NCBI GenBank assembly: GCA_018061005.1
Contig: JAGOVA010000020.1
Span: 1-42,863, forward strand
Reading direction: 5' to 3'
From: Sterolibacterium sp.
GTDB taxonomy: Bacteria; Pseudomonadota; Gammaproteobacteria; Burkholderiales; Rhodocyclaceae
DNA length: 42,863 nucleotides
The notes beneath the pieces are model-generated. The model was not told the origin of the DNA and did no database searches. It saw only the letters and a program-made list of their open reading frames with translations. The position numbers and the translations under genes were made by a program. Shown here in pieces: positions 35,533 to 42,863 of this stretch; positions within the stretch are counted from its first letter, which is position 1, and the number at the start of each line of letters is the position of its first letter.

Positions 35533-37041
35533 GCTGATGGTCATGACTTCATGGGCGCGAGACAGTGCCTCGATGCTGTGACGGGAGACATCGACCGCGT
35601 CGATCCCGCAAGCGGTGGCGGTCTGTTCGATGGCTTCTTCGATCTGGTCTTCGAGGGTGCAGGCCAGTTGCAGGGCGATATGATAAATCCCGGCTTCGCC
35701 GATCAAGGCCGCATGAACCTGCGGCGGCAGGTGGGTTTGCTGGAGGATGCTTTCGAGCGGCTGGCCGATCAGCAGGTCGAGCATGGAGAACAGGCCGAGG
35801 ATGAACAGCTCATCTTTTTTGTTGGGAATCTGGCCTTCTCCGGCCAGGCTTTCGAGGAAAAAGGCGCGGGTGAGTGCCTGTTCGGTGAGCATTCGTTCAC
35901 GAAAGCCGGGTGCCTTGATGTCGAACAGCAGCAGTGACAGCCAGCGGTAGAAGCGTTCGCGCCCGAGGATCAGCACGGCCTTGTCGATGGTCGCTACCGG
36001 GCTTTGCAGACCCATTGCGGGGGAGTTGAGGAAACGCAGCAGCTTGAAGGTCATCACCGGGTCGGCGGTGACCTGCTGGGCAACCACCTTGATGTCTTCG
36101 TCACCGCGCAGCAGGTTGAGTAGTTTGATGACCAGCAGACGGTTGATGTCGCTCTTGGGCGGATGCCAGTTTTCGCGGCTGATGATGAAGTCGCCGAGGA
36201 ACAGGTCAAATCCGCCCTGGAAGCACAGGTTGAATTCGTCGAAGGTGTTGAGTTCGTGGGCAATCAGCATGGCCCGGTTGAGCCCCGCCGGACGTTTCGC
36301 CGTCAGGGTCTTGAGCAGGCTCTTGATTTCCAGGCCATCGAAATCATGGGTCTGGCACTGGATGAAATCTGCCTGTGCTGCCAGGTCGAGCAGATGCGGT
36401 TGCTCCTCCATTTGCTGGCGACGTAGCAACCAGCCATAGAGAAAGCCTTGCTGGCGAAAGGCATCCAGCCGCGTTTGCAGTGTGGCCGGAGCCAGCGGCT
36501 GTCGTCCGGGCGTGAGCATCAGCACGGTATTCGCACTGGGTAGTTTTTCGATCAGCGGGTTGTCGAGCGAGGCCGGTGAGAGGCGGATAAAAGCCAGGCG
36601 ATGTCCCAGCAGGCTGTTTACGCCCAGAGAGGTCAGATTACGCAGCAACGCATCGTCATAGACTTTGTGCAGCAGGTCTTTTTCACCCTGCAGGCGCAAC
36701 TGCAGTTTGTCGTGCAGGCTGAAGGAGTAACCGGCGATCTGTTCCTTGCGGTTGAGCAGCGGCTCGCGGCAGACGAAAGATGAGGGCGGAGGGGCGGTCG
36801 TTGCTGAGGTCGCTGCAGAGGATGTTGCGGCCGCAACCGAGTTTGTTGTTGCGCTGGATGTCTGGGGTGCACCGCCCACTTCCCGCAGGGGAGCCAGTTT
36901 GTTGAGCAGCGCAAACGAGTCGCTGCTGGCACTAGCCGCTGCGGATGATATGGGTGCTGCGGATGATGTCGCTGCGGGGGTGGGCGTCGCGCGGTTCTCT
37001 TGAGTGGGTTTGCCGAGCAGCCTGCGGAAAAAATCAAGCAT
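35524..37041 (-). CDS. EAL-like/HDOD domain signalling protein with degenerate EAL
   Basis: The product is 505 residues. A short amphipathic N-terminus (MLDFFRRLLGKP) is followed by a Ser/Ala/Thr-rich low-complexity linker to about residue 95. The region ~95-285 has the fold pattern of an EAL phosphodiesterase domain, but the EAL signature and metal-binding acidic motifs are not recognisable. The HDOD domain spans ~285-480 (VVAQQVTADPVMTFKLLRFLNSPAMGL, FYRWLSLLLFDIK, FILGLFSMLD). This architecture occurs in YuxH/CdgJ-type regulators of motility and c-di-GMP-linked behaviour, where the EAL part is inactive. The linkage to neighbours gives no hint of its specific target. Confidence 0.85.
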   Translation of the reverse strand: MLDFFRRLLGKPTQENRATPTPAATSSAAPISSAAASASSDSFALLNKLAPLREVGGAPQTSSATTNSVAAATSSAATSATTAPPPSSFVCREPLLNRKEQIAGYSFSLHDKLQLRLQGEKDLLHKVYDDALLRNLTSLGVNSLLGHRLAFIRLSPASLDNPLIEKLPSANTVLMLTPGRQPLAPATLQTRLDAFRQQGFLYGWLLRRQQMEEQPHLLDLAAQADFIQCQTHDFDGLEIKSLLKTLTAKRPAGLNRAMLIAHELNTFDEFNLCFQGGFDLFLGDFIISRENWHPPKSDINRLLVIKLLNLLRGDEDIKVVAQQVTADPVMTFKLLRFLNSPAMGLQSPVATIDKAVLILGRERFYRWLSLLLFDIKAPGFRERMLTEQALTRAFFLESLAGEGQIPNKKDELFILGLFSMLDLLIGQPLESILQQTHLPPQVHAALIGEAGIYHIALQLACTLEDQIEEAIEQTATACGIDAVDVSRHSIEALSRAHEVMTISES

Positions 37042-37115
37042 TGTGGATCATCAGTGTGGCATGGAAAGTGATGCGCTCATTCTATCGAAGCGGGATGCCG
37101 GGATGGTGACGGGTT

Positions 37116-40100
37116 TCATTTTTTCTGGAGTTGCTGGCGTAGCGTTTGCCTGACAGGGAGTGATTGCCGGGCATGATGCTGGCGGATTTCTCCATAGCCA
37201 CGGATCTGCCCGGGCAGGTGCGCCAGTTTTAGTGCGGTTTCCAGGTTGGCGGAGGTGAGTTGTTCAACAATCAGGTCGAGATCGGATTCGTAGTCGGCCA
37301 GCAGTTGCTGTGCGAGCTTGCGTTCATCGGTGTGGCGGAAGATATCCAGCCAGCTGCCACGCAGAAAGCGCAGGCGGGCGAGCAGACGAAATGCACTCAT
37401 CATCCAGGGGCCGAAGCGCATCTTGCGGATGCGGCCGCTGCGTGGGTCGGGGCGGGCGAAAACGGGCGGGGCGAGATGAAAGTTGATCTGATAATCCCCT
37501 TCAAACTGGCTGGCGATGCGTGCGAGAAAATCGGTTTCGGCATACAGCCGTGCGACTTCGAATTCATCCTTGTGCGCCAATAACCTGAAATAGGAGGCAG
37601 CAACGGCGCGGGTCAGCGGGTAGGTGTGGTCTGTATCAAAGGGCTGTTCGGCCTGCTGGATGCGTTCCAGTCGTTGTGTGTAACGCTGGGCGTAACCGGC
37701 ATCCTGGTAGGCGGTGAGTTCGCTGACGCGCTGCTGGATGAATTCATCCCGTGTGGCGGCGGGTGTGGTGGCGGTGATTAATGATGATGGTGGTGGTGCG
37801 GCAAAATCCTCGACAGCCACCTGCGCATGGGCGGCGCGTCGCCCCCACAGGAAGGCTTGCAGGTTGATGCTGACTGCAGCGCCATTGAGTTCGAGCGACT
37901 TCTGGATGGCCTCCTGTGAGACCGGCAACAGGCCGAGCTGCCAAGCGTAGCCCAGCAGGAACAGGTTGCCGACGATGGCATCGCCCAGCAGTTGCCCGGC
38001 AAGCCCGCTGGCATCGATAAAACGAACGGCCGCCGTGCCGACGGCCTCCTCGATCACGCGGCGGATGCGGGCTTCGGGAAACTGCCAGTCGGGGTCGTGG
38101 ATGAACTCGGCGGTCGGGCTGATGTGGTCATTCACCACGACGCGCGTGCGACCTGTGGCCATTTTGGCCAGCGCATCGCTGCTTGCGGCGACGATGGCAT
38201 CCCCGCCCAGTACGGCATCGGCTTCCCCCGTGGCGATGCGGACGGCATGCAGCTGGCCGGCGTCATCGCAGATGCGAACGTGGGAGGTGACGGCACCGCC
38301 CTTTTGCGCGAGGCCGGTCATGTCGATGACGGTCACGCCTTTGCCGTCGATGTGCGCGGCCATGCCGATCAATGCGCCCAGTGTGATGACGCCCGTGCCG
38401 CCGACACCGCAGATGAGGATGCCGTAAGGCCGCAAGGTGGCGGGCAGGGCAGGCTGGGGCAGGGCGGGAAAGTGACGCTCAAATTCGGCCGCATCGCGCG
38501 CGCGTCCCCGCCGCAGGTGGCCGCCTTCGATGCTGACAAAACTGGGGCAAAAGCCGTTGATGCAGGTGTAATCCTTGTTGCAGGCAGATTGATCGATCTG
38601 CCGCTTGCGCCCCCATTCGGTCTCCACGGGAATCACGGCCAGACAGTTCGACTGCTCGCTGCAGTCGCCACAGCCTTCGCACACGGCTTCGTTGATGTAG
38701 AGGCGACGTGCCGGATCGGGGTAGCTGCCGCGTTTGCGACGACGACGTTTTTCCGCAGCACAGGTCTGGTCGTAGATCAGCACCGACACACCAGGATATT
38801 CGCGCAGCTCGCGCTGGATGAGATCCAGCTCATCACGATGACGGATGGCCGTGCCGTGCGGCAGGTCGGAGGCGCGATAGTTGCGCGGGGTTCCGTCGGT
38901 GACCACGACCTGCTGATGCACGCCTTCGGCCGCCAGTTGCTGCGCGATCAGCGGTACGCTCAAGGGACCGTCCACCGGCTGGCCGCCGGTCATGGCGACG
39001 GCATCGTTGTAGAGCAGTTTGTAGGTAATGCCGCCCCCGCCGCCGGGCTGTTCCAAAGAGGGGGAAGCCAGTGGCACGGAGCGCAGCGAACTATCGTCAC
39101 CCCCTTCCATGGGAAGGGGGATGGGGGGTTGGCGGTTCCTGTAGGCGGCCACAGCGGCGCGGATGGCGAGAATGCCGGAGTGGAAATAGGTGCCATCGCC
39201 CAGATTGGCAAAAACGTGCGACTCACTGGTGAAGTGCATCTGCCCGAGCCACGCAACCCCTTCGCCACCCATGTGCGAAAAAATCTCGCTGCGCCGGTTC
39301 ATCCACGTCACCATGTAATGACAGCCAATACCCGCCAGCGCGCGACTGCCTTCGGGGACGCGGGTCGAGGTGTTGTGCGGGCAACCCGCGCAGTAGAAGG
39401 GGGTGCGCGCGCAGCCCAGATTCTGCGTGGCCAGTGCCTGTTCCTTGGCTTCGAGAAAACGCAGGCGTTCGTGGATACGCGGCGAGGTAAAGAAGCGGTC
39501 GATGCGTTCGGCAATCACCCGGGCGATACGGGCGGGGGTGAGTTCGCCCGTGGCTGGCAGCAGCCAGTCGCCATGCGGTTGCGACCATTCGCCCTTTTCG
39601 TCGAACTTGCCGATCACGCGGGGGCGGACATCCTCACGCCAGTTGTAGAGTTCTTCCTTGAGCTGGTATTCGAGAAACTGGCGTTTTTCCTCGACCACCA
39701 GAATTTCGTCCAGCCCTTCGGCAAAGCGGCGCACGCCCGAGGGTTCGAGCGGCCAGACCATGCCCACCTTGTAGAGGCGGATGCCGATTTCTTCGGCGAG
39801 TGGGTCGTCAATCCCCAGATCGTCCAGCGCCTGACGCACATCGAGATAACTCTTGCCGGCCGTGATAATGCCCAGCCGCGCCGGGATGCGGGCACCGATG
39901 ATGATGCGGTCGAGCTGATTGACGCGGCAGTAGGCCAGCGCGGCATAGAGCTTGTGATTGATGAGCCGTGCCTCCTGCTCGAGGCGTGGATCGGGCAGAC
40001 GGATGTTGAGGCCGCCGGGCGGCAGGGTGTAGTCGTCCTGCGTGGGAATGATGATGTTCAGTCGTTCGGGGTCGATATCGACGGAGGCCGAGGATTCGAC

Positions 40101-40715
40101 CGTATCCGCCACCGCCTTGAAAGCCACCCAGCAGCCCGAATAGCGTGATAGCGCCCAGCCATGCAGGCCGAGATCGAGATATTCCTGCACGCTGGCCGGT
40201 GCCAGCACGGGCATCAAGGCCGTCTTGAACGCGTGTTCGCTCTGATGCGGCAGGGTCGAAGAACGGGCAGCATGGTCATCACCCGCCACCACCAGCACCC
40301 CGCCATGACGCGAAGTTCCGGCAGCATTGGCGTGCTTGAACACATCGCCGCAACGATCTACTCCCGGCCCCTTGCCGTACCACAGGCCAAACACACCGTC
40401 ATATTTCGCGCCGGGAAACAGATGAACCTGCTGCGTGCCCCAGATCGCGGTCGCCGCCAGATCTTCATTAATGCCGGGCTGAAAGGTGATGTGATGTGCA
40501 GCCAGCCAGGGTTGGGCGCGCCAGAAGGTCTGATCCAGCCCACCCAGCGGTGAGCCGCGATAGCCGGAGACATAGCCCGCCGTGTTGAGTCCGGTCGCCT
40601 GATCGCGCACTTGCTGGAGCATCGTCAGCCGCACCAGTGCCTGGGTGCCGGTGAGAAAAACGCAACCGCGTTCCAGTGCGTATTTGTCGTCCAGCGTCAG
40701 CGTATCGCGTTTCAT
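37116..40715 (-). CDS. Indolepyruvate:ferredoxin oxidoreductase, fused alpha-beta-gamma form
   Basis: This 1199-residue enzyme starts at ATG 40715 after AGGAGG. It oxidatively decarboxylates aryl-pyruvates, and possibly branched-chain 2-oxoacids, to acyl-CoA with ferredoxin. Domains: N-terminal pyrimidine-binding domain (GYVSGYRGSPLGGLD, YGKGPGVDRCGD), TPP-binding domain (GIGCHYMVTWM, FANLGDGTYFHSG), ferredoxin-like cluster region (INEAVCEGCGDCSEQSNC, CNKDYTCINGFCPSF), and C-terminal gamma domain (ILICGVGGTGVITLGALIG, MTGLAQKGGAVTSHVRI). About 38 residues between AAVAA and ITYKLLYNDAVAMTGG are unlike the family and are encoded by a palindromic repeat. The rest is intact. An acyl-CoA product would link amino-acid breakdown with the liu operon, but that is inference. 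Confidence 0.93.
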   Translation of the reverse strand: MKRDTLTLDDKYALERGCVFLTGTQALVRLTMLQQVRDQATGLNTAGYVSGYRGSPLGGLDQTFWRAQPWLAAHHITFQPGINEDLAATAIWGTQQVHLFPGAKYDGVFGLWYGKGPGVDRCGDVFKHANAAGTSRHGGVLVVAGDDHAARSSTLPHQSEHAFKTALMPVLAPASVQEYLDLGLHGWALSRYSGCWVAFKAVADTVESSASVDIDPERLNIIIPTQDDYTLPPGGLNIRLPDPRLEQEARLINHKLYAALAYCRVNQLDRIIIGARIPARLGIITAGKSYLDVRQALDDLGIDDPLAEEIGIRLYKVGMVWPLEPSGVRRFAEGLDEILVVEEKRQFLEYQLKEELYNWREDVRPRVIGKFDEKGEWSQPHGDWLLPATGELTPARIARVIAERIDRFFTSPRIHERLRFLEAKEQALATQNLGCARTPFYCAGCPHNTSTRVPEGSRALAGIGCHYMVTWMNRRSEIFSHMGGEGVAWLGQMHFTSESHVFANLGDGTYFHSGILAIRAAVAAYRNRQPPIPLPMEGGDDSSLRSVPLASPSLEQPGGGGGITYKLLYNDAVAMTGGQPVDGPLSVPLIAQQLAAEGVHQQVVVTDGTPRNYRASDLPHGTAIRHRDELDLIQRELREYPGVSVLIYDQTCAAEKRRRRKRGSYPDPARRLYINEAVCEGCGDCSEQSNCLAVIPVETEWGRKRQIDQSACNKDYTCINGFCPSFVSIEGGHLRRGRARDAAEFERHFPALPQPALPATLRPYGILICGVGGTGVITLGALIGMAAHIDGKGVTVIDMTGLAQKGGAVTSHVRICDDAGQLHAVRIATGEADAVLGGDAIVAASSDALAKMATGRTRVVVNDHISPTAEFIHDPDWQFPEARIRRVIEEAVGTAAVRFIDASGLAGQLLGDAIVGNLFLLGYAWQLGLLPVSQEAIQKSLELNGAAVSINLQAFLWGRRAAHAQVAVEDFAAPPPSSLITATTPAATRDEFIQQRVSELTAYQDAGYAQRYTQRLERIQQAEQPFDTDHTYPLTRAVAASYFRLLAHKDEFEVARLYAETDFLARIASQFEGDYQINFHLAPPVFARPDPRSGRIRKMRFGPWMMSAFRLLARLRFLRGSWLDIFRHTDERKLAQQLLADYESDLDLIVEQLTSANLETALKLAHLPGQIRGYGEIRQHHARQSLPVRQTLRQQLQKK
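39030..39143 (-). repeat. Palindromic repeat element inserted in frame in the oxidoreductase gene
   Basis: These 114 bp encode 38 residues (YRNRQPPIPLPMEGGDDSS and on to EQPGGGGG) inside the TPP domain, where relatives carry only a few. The DNA holds a perfect stem, CCCCCTTCC-ATG-GGAAGGGGG, near 39101-39121. A further GGGGGAAG motif near 39062 can pair with the same arm. C/G-tract dyads of this kind match the dispersed palindromic repeats common between genes in Proteobacteria. The element keeps the frame, adds no stop, and is bounded by conserved sequence on both sides. Confidence 0.75.
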
Positions 40716-40886
40716 GGCCGGCCTCCTGGTTCTGCGAGGAGGTTGCCCCGTTCGGCGACGAACAGGTGCAACCGGAAACAGCTTGCGCTTCGATTGTAAG
40801 CACCGGAGCGGATGGCTTACAAGTGATAAATGCCGTGTTTGTCAGACGGGTCAGACGGTTACGCAGCGATATACTGCAAAATCCTA

Positions 40887-41089
40887 CCTGATTCGTAATG
40901 AACGTCAGCCAGATTTTCTGTTCATGGTTCGACAAGCTCACCACGAACGGAAAATCAGCGGGTTTGAGTGTTACTTAGGCTTAGCTCAAGGTCGTTCGGT
41001 GTTGCTTGTTAGCTCAAGGCCGTTCGCCCTGAGCTTGTCGAAGGGTGAGTGGGTGAGTGGCCTTGAGTTGACGTTCATTGCCAATCAGG
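40887..41089. repeat. 203-bp nested inverted-repeat element upstream of dps
   Basis: The outer arms, 21 bp at 40887-40907 and 41069-41089, are inverted copies with two mismatches. The inner arms, 23 bp at 40928-40950 and 41020-41042, are inverted copies with three mismatches and carry the core TTCGACAAGCTCA, a common REP-like sequence in Proteobacteria. Between the inner arms lies an 18-bp direct repeat (40981-40998 and 41009-41026, one mismatch). No coding sequence is present. It has the look of a non-autonomous REP doublet or MITE-like element sitting in the ior-dps gap. Confidence 0.75.
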
Positions 41090-41133
41090 AAATCCTGTAA
41101 TGAATTTTTCGTTTTTCGAAGAAAGGAAGCCTC

Positions 41134-41628
41134 ATGTCCAACAAGAAAAAAGCCGCACTGGCCATTGATATTGGCATCAGCACCGCCCACCGTGAAAAAA
41201 TTGCCAAAGGACTTTCAGCACTGTTGGCCGATAGCTATACGCTGTATCTGATGACACACAATTTTCACTGGAATGTGACCGGCCCGATGTTCAATACCCT
41301 GCATCTGATGTTCATGGGGCAATACACCGAGCAGTGGAATGCGCTGGATCTGATCGCCGAACGTATCCGCGCGCTGGGCGTGGCTGCGCCGGGAACCTAC
41401 AAGGAGTTCGTCAAGCTGGCTTCCATCAAGGAAGTTGAGGGCGTGCCTACCGCCATCGAGATGATCCAGCACCTTGTGCTGGCACAGGAAGCGACGGCGC
41501 GGACGGCGCGCAAACTGTTCGCGCTGGTCAATGAGGCCAACGATCAGCCGACGGCCGATCTGCTCACGCAGCGTCTTGAAGTGCATGAAAAAACGGCGTG
41601 GATGTTGCGAAGCTTGCTGGAAGATTGA
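41134..41628 (+). CDS. dps: Dps-family DNA-protecting ferritin-like protein
   Basis: This 164-residue protein starts at ATG 41134 with AAGGA 6 nt upstream. It has the Dps four-helix bundle signature [20 protein letters not shown] and [11 protein letters not shown]. Counting against E. coli and Listeria Dps, the inter-subunit ferroxidase ligands are His45, His57, Asp72 and Glu76. The position of the fifth acidic ligand (E. coli Asp67) is Met61 here. A lysine-rich N-terminus (MSNKKK) could bind DNA. The expected role is oxidation and storage of iron and protection of DNA in starvation or peroxide stress. It stands alone and converges on the CDGSH gene. Confidence 0.93.
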   Translation: MSNKKKAALAIDIGISTAHREKIAKGLSALLADSYTLYLMTHNFHWNVTGPMFNTLHLMFMGQYTEQWNALDLIAERIRALGVAAPGTYKEFVKLASIKEVEGVPTAIEMIQHLVLAQEATARTARKLFALVNEANDQPTADLLTQRLEVHEKTAWMLRSLLED

Positions 41629-41645
41629 GGGTTTGAGTGATCACA

Positions 41646-41683
41646 GCCTCTTCTGCAGCCACCGTGTGGCGCGAGGAAGAGGC
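41646..41683. terminator. Two-stage hairpin between dps and the CDGSH gene, probable bidirectional terminator
   Basis: GCCTCTTC (41646-41653) pairs with GAAGAGGC (41676-41683), and inside it GCCAC (41658-41662) pairs with GTGGC (41666-41670). It lies 18 bp after the dps stop and 13 bp after the stop of the convergent gene. There is no strong T-run on either side. Confidence 0.45.
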
Positions 41684-41695
41684 AGGATTGCAAGC

Positions 41696-41935
41696 TTAGA
41701 GCGTGTTGTGCGTGCCGTCGCAAAGCACGCCTTTCTTGCTGTGCTTGCAGCCACAGAAATACACCGGGCCATTCTTGTCGGCCTGGTATTCCACCGGGCT
41801 GAATTCGCTGCCCTTGTGTGAGCCATCGCAGAAGGGCTGGTTTTTGCTCTGGCCGCAAGCGCACCACCAATAGCTTTTGCCAGCTTCGACGACGACGGGG
41901 TAGGGGCTTTTCTGGGCGATGACGGGTTCAGCCAT
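41696..41935 (-). CDS. CDGSH-type iron-sulphur protein, two motifs
   Basis: This 79-residue protein starts at ATG 41935 with AGGAGAG upstream. It carries two CDGSH-type motifs: CACGQSKNQPFCDGSH and CGCKHSKKGVLCDGTH. Each supplies three cysteines and one histidine, so two [2Fe-2S] clusters are expected, as in short double-CDGSH proteins. The family is linked to redox and iron homeostasis without a firm molecular role. Its pairing with dps (convergent) may reflect a shared iron/oxidative stress theme, which is inference. Confidence 0.93.
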   Translation of the reverse strand: MAEPVIAQKSPYPVVVEAGKSYWWCACGQSKNQPFCDGSHKGSEFSPVEYQADKNGPVYFCGCKHSKKGVLCDGTHNTL

Positions 41936-42107
41936 GGTTCTCTCCTGGGGCGGTTATTCGTGTGGATGTACTTGAAACAGCCCGCAAGCATGCCACAGAT
42001 TGCCTGATGTGGTGGGCGTGAGCATGACGGATTGACGCTACCAGGTGCCTGCCCCGACGCGACGATGCCTGCTAACGGCCATCGTTCCAGGGGGTAACAA
42101 CGACGAG
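41936..42107. other. Non-coding stretch upstream of the CDGSH gene
   Basis: I see no gene, RNA or clear repeat here. It must contain the CDGSH gene promoter, but no convincing -35/-10 pair stands out. Confidence 0.4.
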
Positions 42108-42217
42108 TGTCAGCAGCGGATGTAAATTGATACAGGCCAGCGGTTGAAAATTGACACACCGAATTGAGAGAAAATCGTCGGATTTGAGGCGCCGGTGATC
42201 ACAAACGAGGTGTATAT
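42108..42217 (+). mobile_element. IS21-family end with the first codons of istA (truncated)
   Basis: The segment begins TGTCAG and contains two similar blocks, one with GTAAATTGATACA and one with GAAAATTGACACA, about 22 bp apart. These resemble the multiple terminal repeats of IS21-type elements. A GTG at 42195 with GAGG upstream opens M-I-T-N-E-V-Y, like the start of IstA proteins, but similarity stops after about seven codons. This looks like an IS21-family terminus cut off by later rearrangement. The identification rests on short similarity. Confidence 0.45.
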
Positions 42218-42593
42218 CCTGAATCCGTGGTCTTCCAAGCCAACACCTCCGTCCGAGCTTGCGCCCCCTTTTTTTGCGGCACTTCCCAAATCCGAGACGC
42301 CCGGAACGGGCATTTTTGCGCTCCCATGCAGCATTTTTTCGTTGGTGAAGCCGGGAACGGCACTTCGCCTTCCCCTACTTGGAAATCCTTGTTTTCCTGT
42401 TGCGTTATCAACGGCCGGACGTCGATCATGGGCTAGGTGCCGCTCGCAGGCGATCTTGCACATGAATGAACACTGGCACCACATGGGCCGCCATCGAGAC
42501 GAAGTCCAGGATGCGTATTTCACCTCACCGTGACCGCGATTTCACGCTGAACGTGACCGATCGTGGGGATGCTGCATGAATGGTCCAAGGTAA
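42218..42593. other. Unassigned sequence between IS fragments
   Basis: Open frames on both strands (for example 42199-42429 on -, 42195-42533 on +) show no recognisable protein family and differ in character from neighbouring genes. Near 42529-42568 a CCGTGACCGCGATTTCACG block and an ACGTGACCGATCG block resemble terminal repeats of another IS21-type element. I take the stretch as scrambled mobile-element debris. Confidence 0.3.
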
Positions 42594-42737
42594 CACGTTG
42601 GGATCATGCAGAGCTTGATCGTGACCTGCCGACTTCACCAAATCGATCCTTATGATTATCTGGTCGATGTGCTGCAGCGGGTCGGTCAGCATCCCGCCAA
42701 CCGTGTCGAGGAATTGACGCCGAGATTGTGGAAGTAA
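42594..42737 (+). pseudogene. IS66-family transposase (TnpC) C-terminal fragment
   Basis: In frame from 42594 the translation reads HVGIMQSLIVTCRLHQ, then IDPYDYLVDVLQRVGQHP and VEELTPRLWK, ending at TAA 42735-42737. This is the C-terminal region of IS66-type TnpC transposases. A stop lies just upstream (42591-42593), and the normal last residues after LWK are missing because another element joins there. Only ~47 of ~500 residues remain, so it is non-functional. Confidence 0.75.
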
Positions 42738-42863
42738 TACCGTTCTCGCGCATCAACCGTTCCACCCGTCCCTTACTTGCCGGGAAGCCGCGCCCACGAA
42801 GTTCCTTCGTCATGCGCGGACTGCCATAGGAACCTTTGACCTCTTTGTGAATGGCCTGGATAT
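42736..42863 (-). pseudogene. IS3-family transposase OrfB fragment, running off the window
   Basis: On the - strand from the right edge the translation is IQAIHKEVKGSYGSPRM, then TKELRGRGFPASKG and RVERLMRENGI. This is the HTH_21-like N-terminal part of IS3-family OrfB. Similarity ends at 42736, exactly where the IS66 fragment stops, so the gene is cut by the junction. The frame then runs into unrelated sequence. The 5' part lies beyond the window. Confidence 0.75.

Noticed and set aside
37992-40148. 718-codon plus-strand open frame inside the oxidoreductase gene
   Set aside because: Shadow of the recognised minus-strand gene; no domain seen.
42195-42533. 112-residue plus-strand protein gene
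   Set aside because: Only the first ~7 residues resemble IstA; the rest resembles nothing and lies among IS debris.

Overview
The window reads as chromosomal DNA of a Betaproteobacterium. The grounds are fairly high GC, the layout of the leucine-degradation operon, a Proteobacterial fused indolepyruvate oxidoreductase, and a LEPR-XLL giant-protein locus. Genus cannot be fixed from sequence alone. Gene density is high and no tRNA or rRNA gene was recognised.

Region 1 (3-17694) is a surface-protein export locus, all on the + strand. It holds the 3' end of one large repetitive protein, then a 3591-residue giant adhesin-like protein with an N-terminal LEPR-XLL motif, a DUF4347 domain and many cadherin-like/VCBS-type domains. 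Next come a TolC-type outer-membrane lipoprotein, a small periplasmic adaptor, a membrane-anchored HlyD-type adaptor, and an M50 (site-2-protease-type) membrane metallopeptidase fused to an HlyD-like segment. No ABC ATPase and no RTX repeats are present. This is the best candidate in the window for an incompletely described system: a type-1-like exporter in which an M50/HlyD fusion stands where the ABC transporter would be.

Region 2 (17794-26189) is a 2013-residue bacterial alpha-2-macroglobulin with an intact CLEQ thioester motif, overlapping pbpC (penicillin-binding protein 1C). This is the classic pair thought to trap attacking proteases and repair peptidoglycan. Convergent to it is a small phnA/yjdM-type zinc-ribbon gene.

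Region 3 (26788-35494) is a tightly packed leucine/isovalerate catabolic operon. Its order is isovaleryl-CoA dehydrogenase, methylcrotonyl-CoA carboxylase beta, methylglutaconyl-CoA hydratase, methylcrotonyl-CoA carboxylase alpha, HMG-CoA lyase and acetoacetyl-CoA synthetase. Together they take isovaleryl-CoA to acetyl-CoA plus acetoacetate and then reactivate the acetoacetate. No liuR-type regulator is in the window.

Region 4 (35524-40715, - strand) has an EAL-like/HDOD signalling protein and a fused indolepyruvate:ferredoxin oxidoreductase. The oxidoreductase carries an in-frame insertion derived from a palindromic repeat. Region 5 (40716-42863) holds a nested inverted-repeat element, a Dps-family gene, a convergent CDGSH iron-sulphur protein gene, and a graveyard of insertion-sequence fragments (IS21-like end, IS66 and IS3 remnants) running off the right edge.
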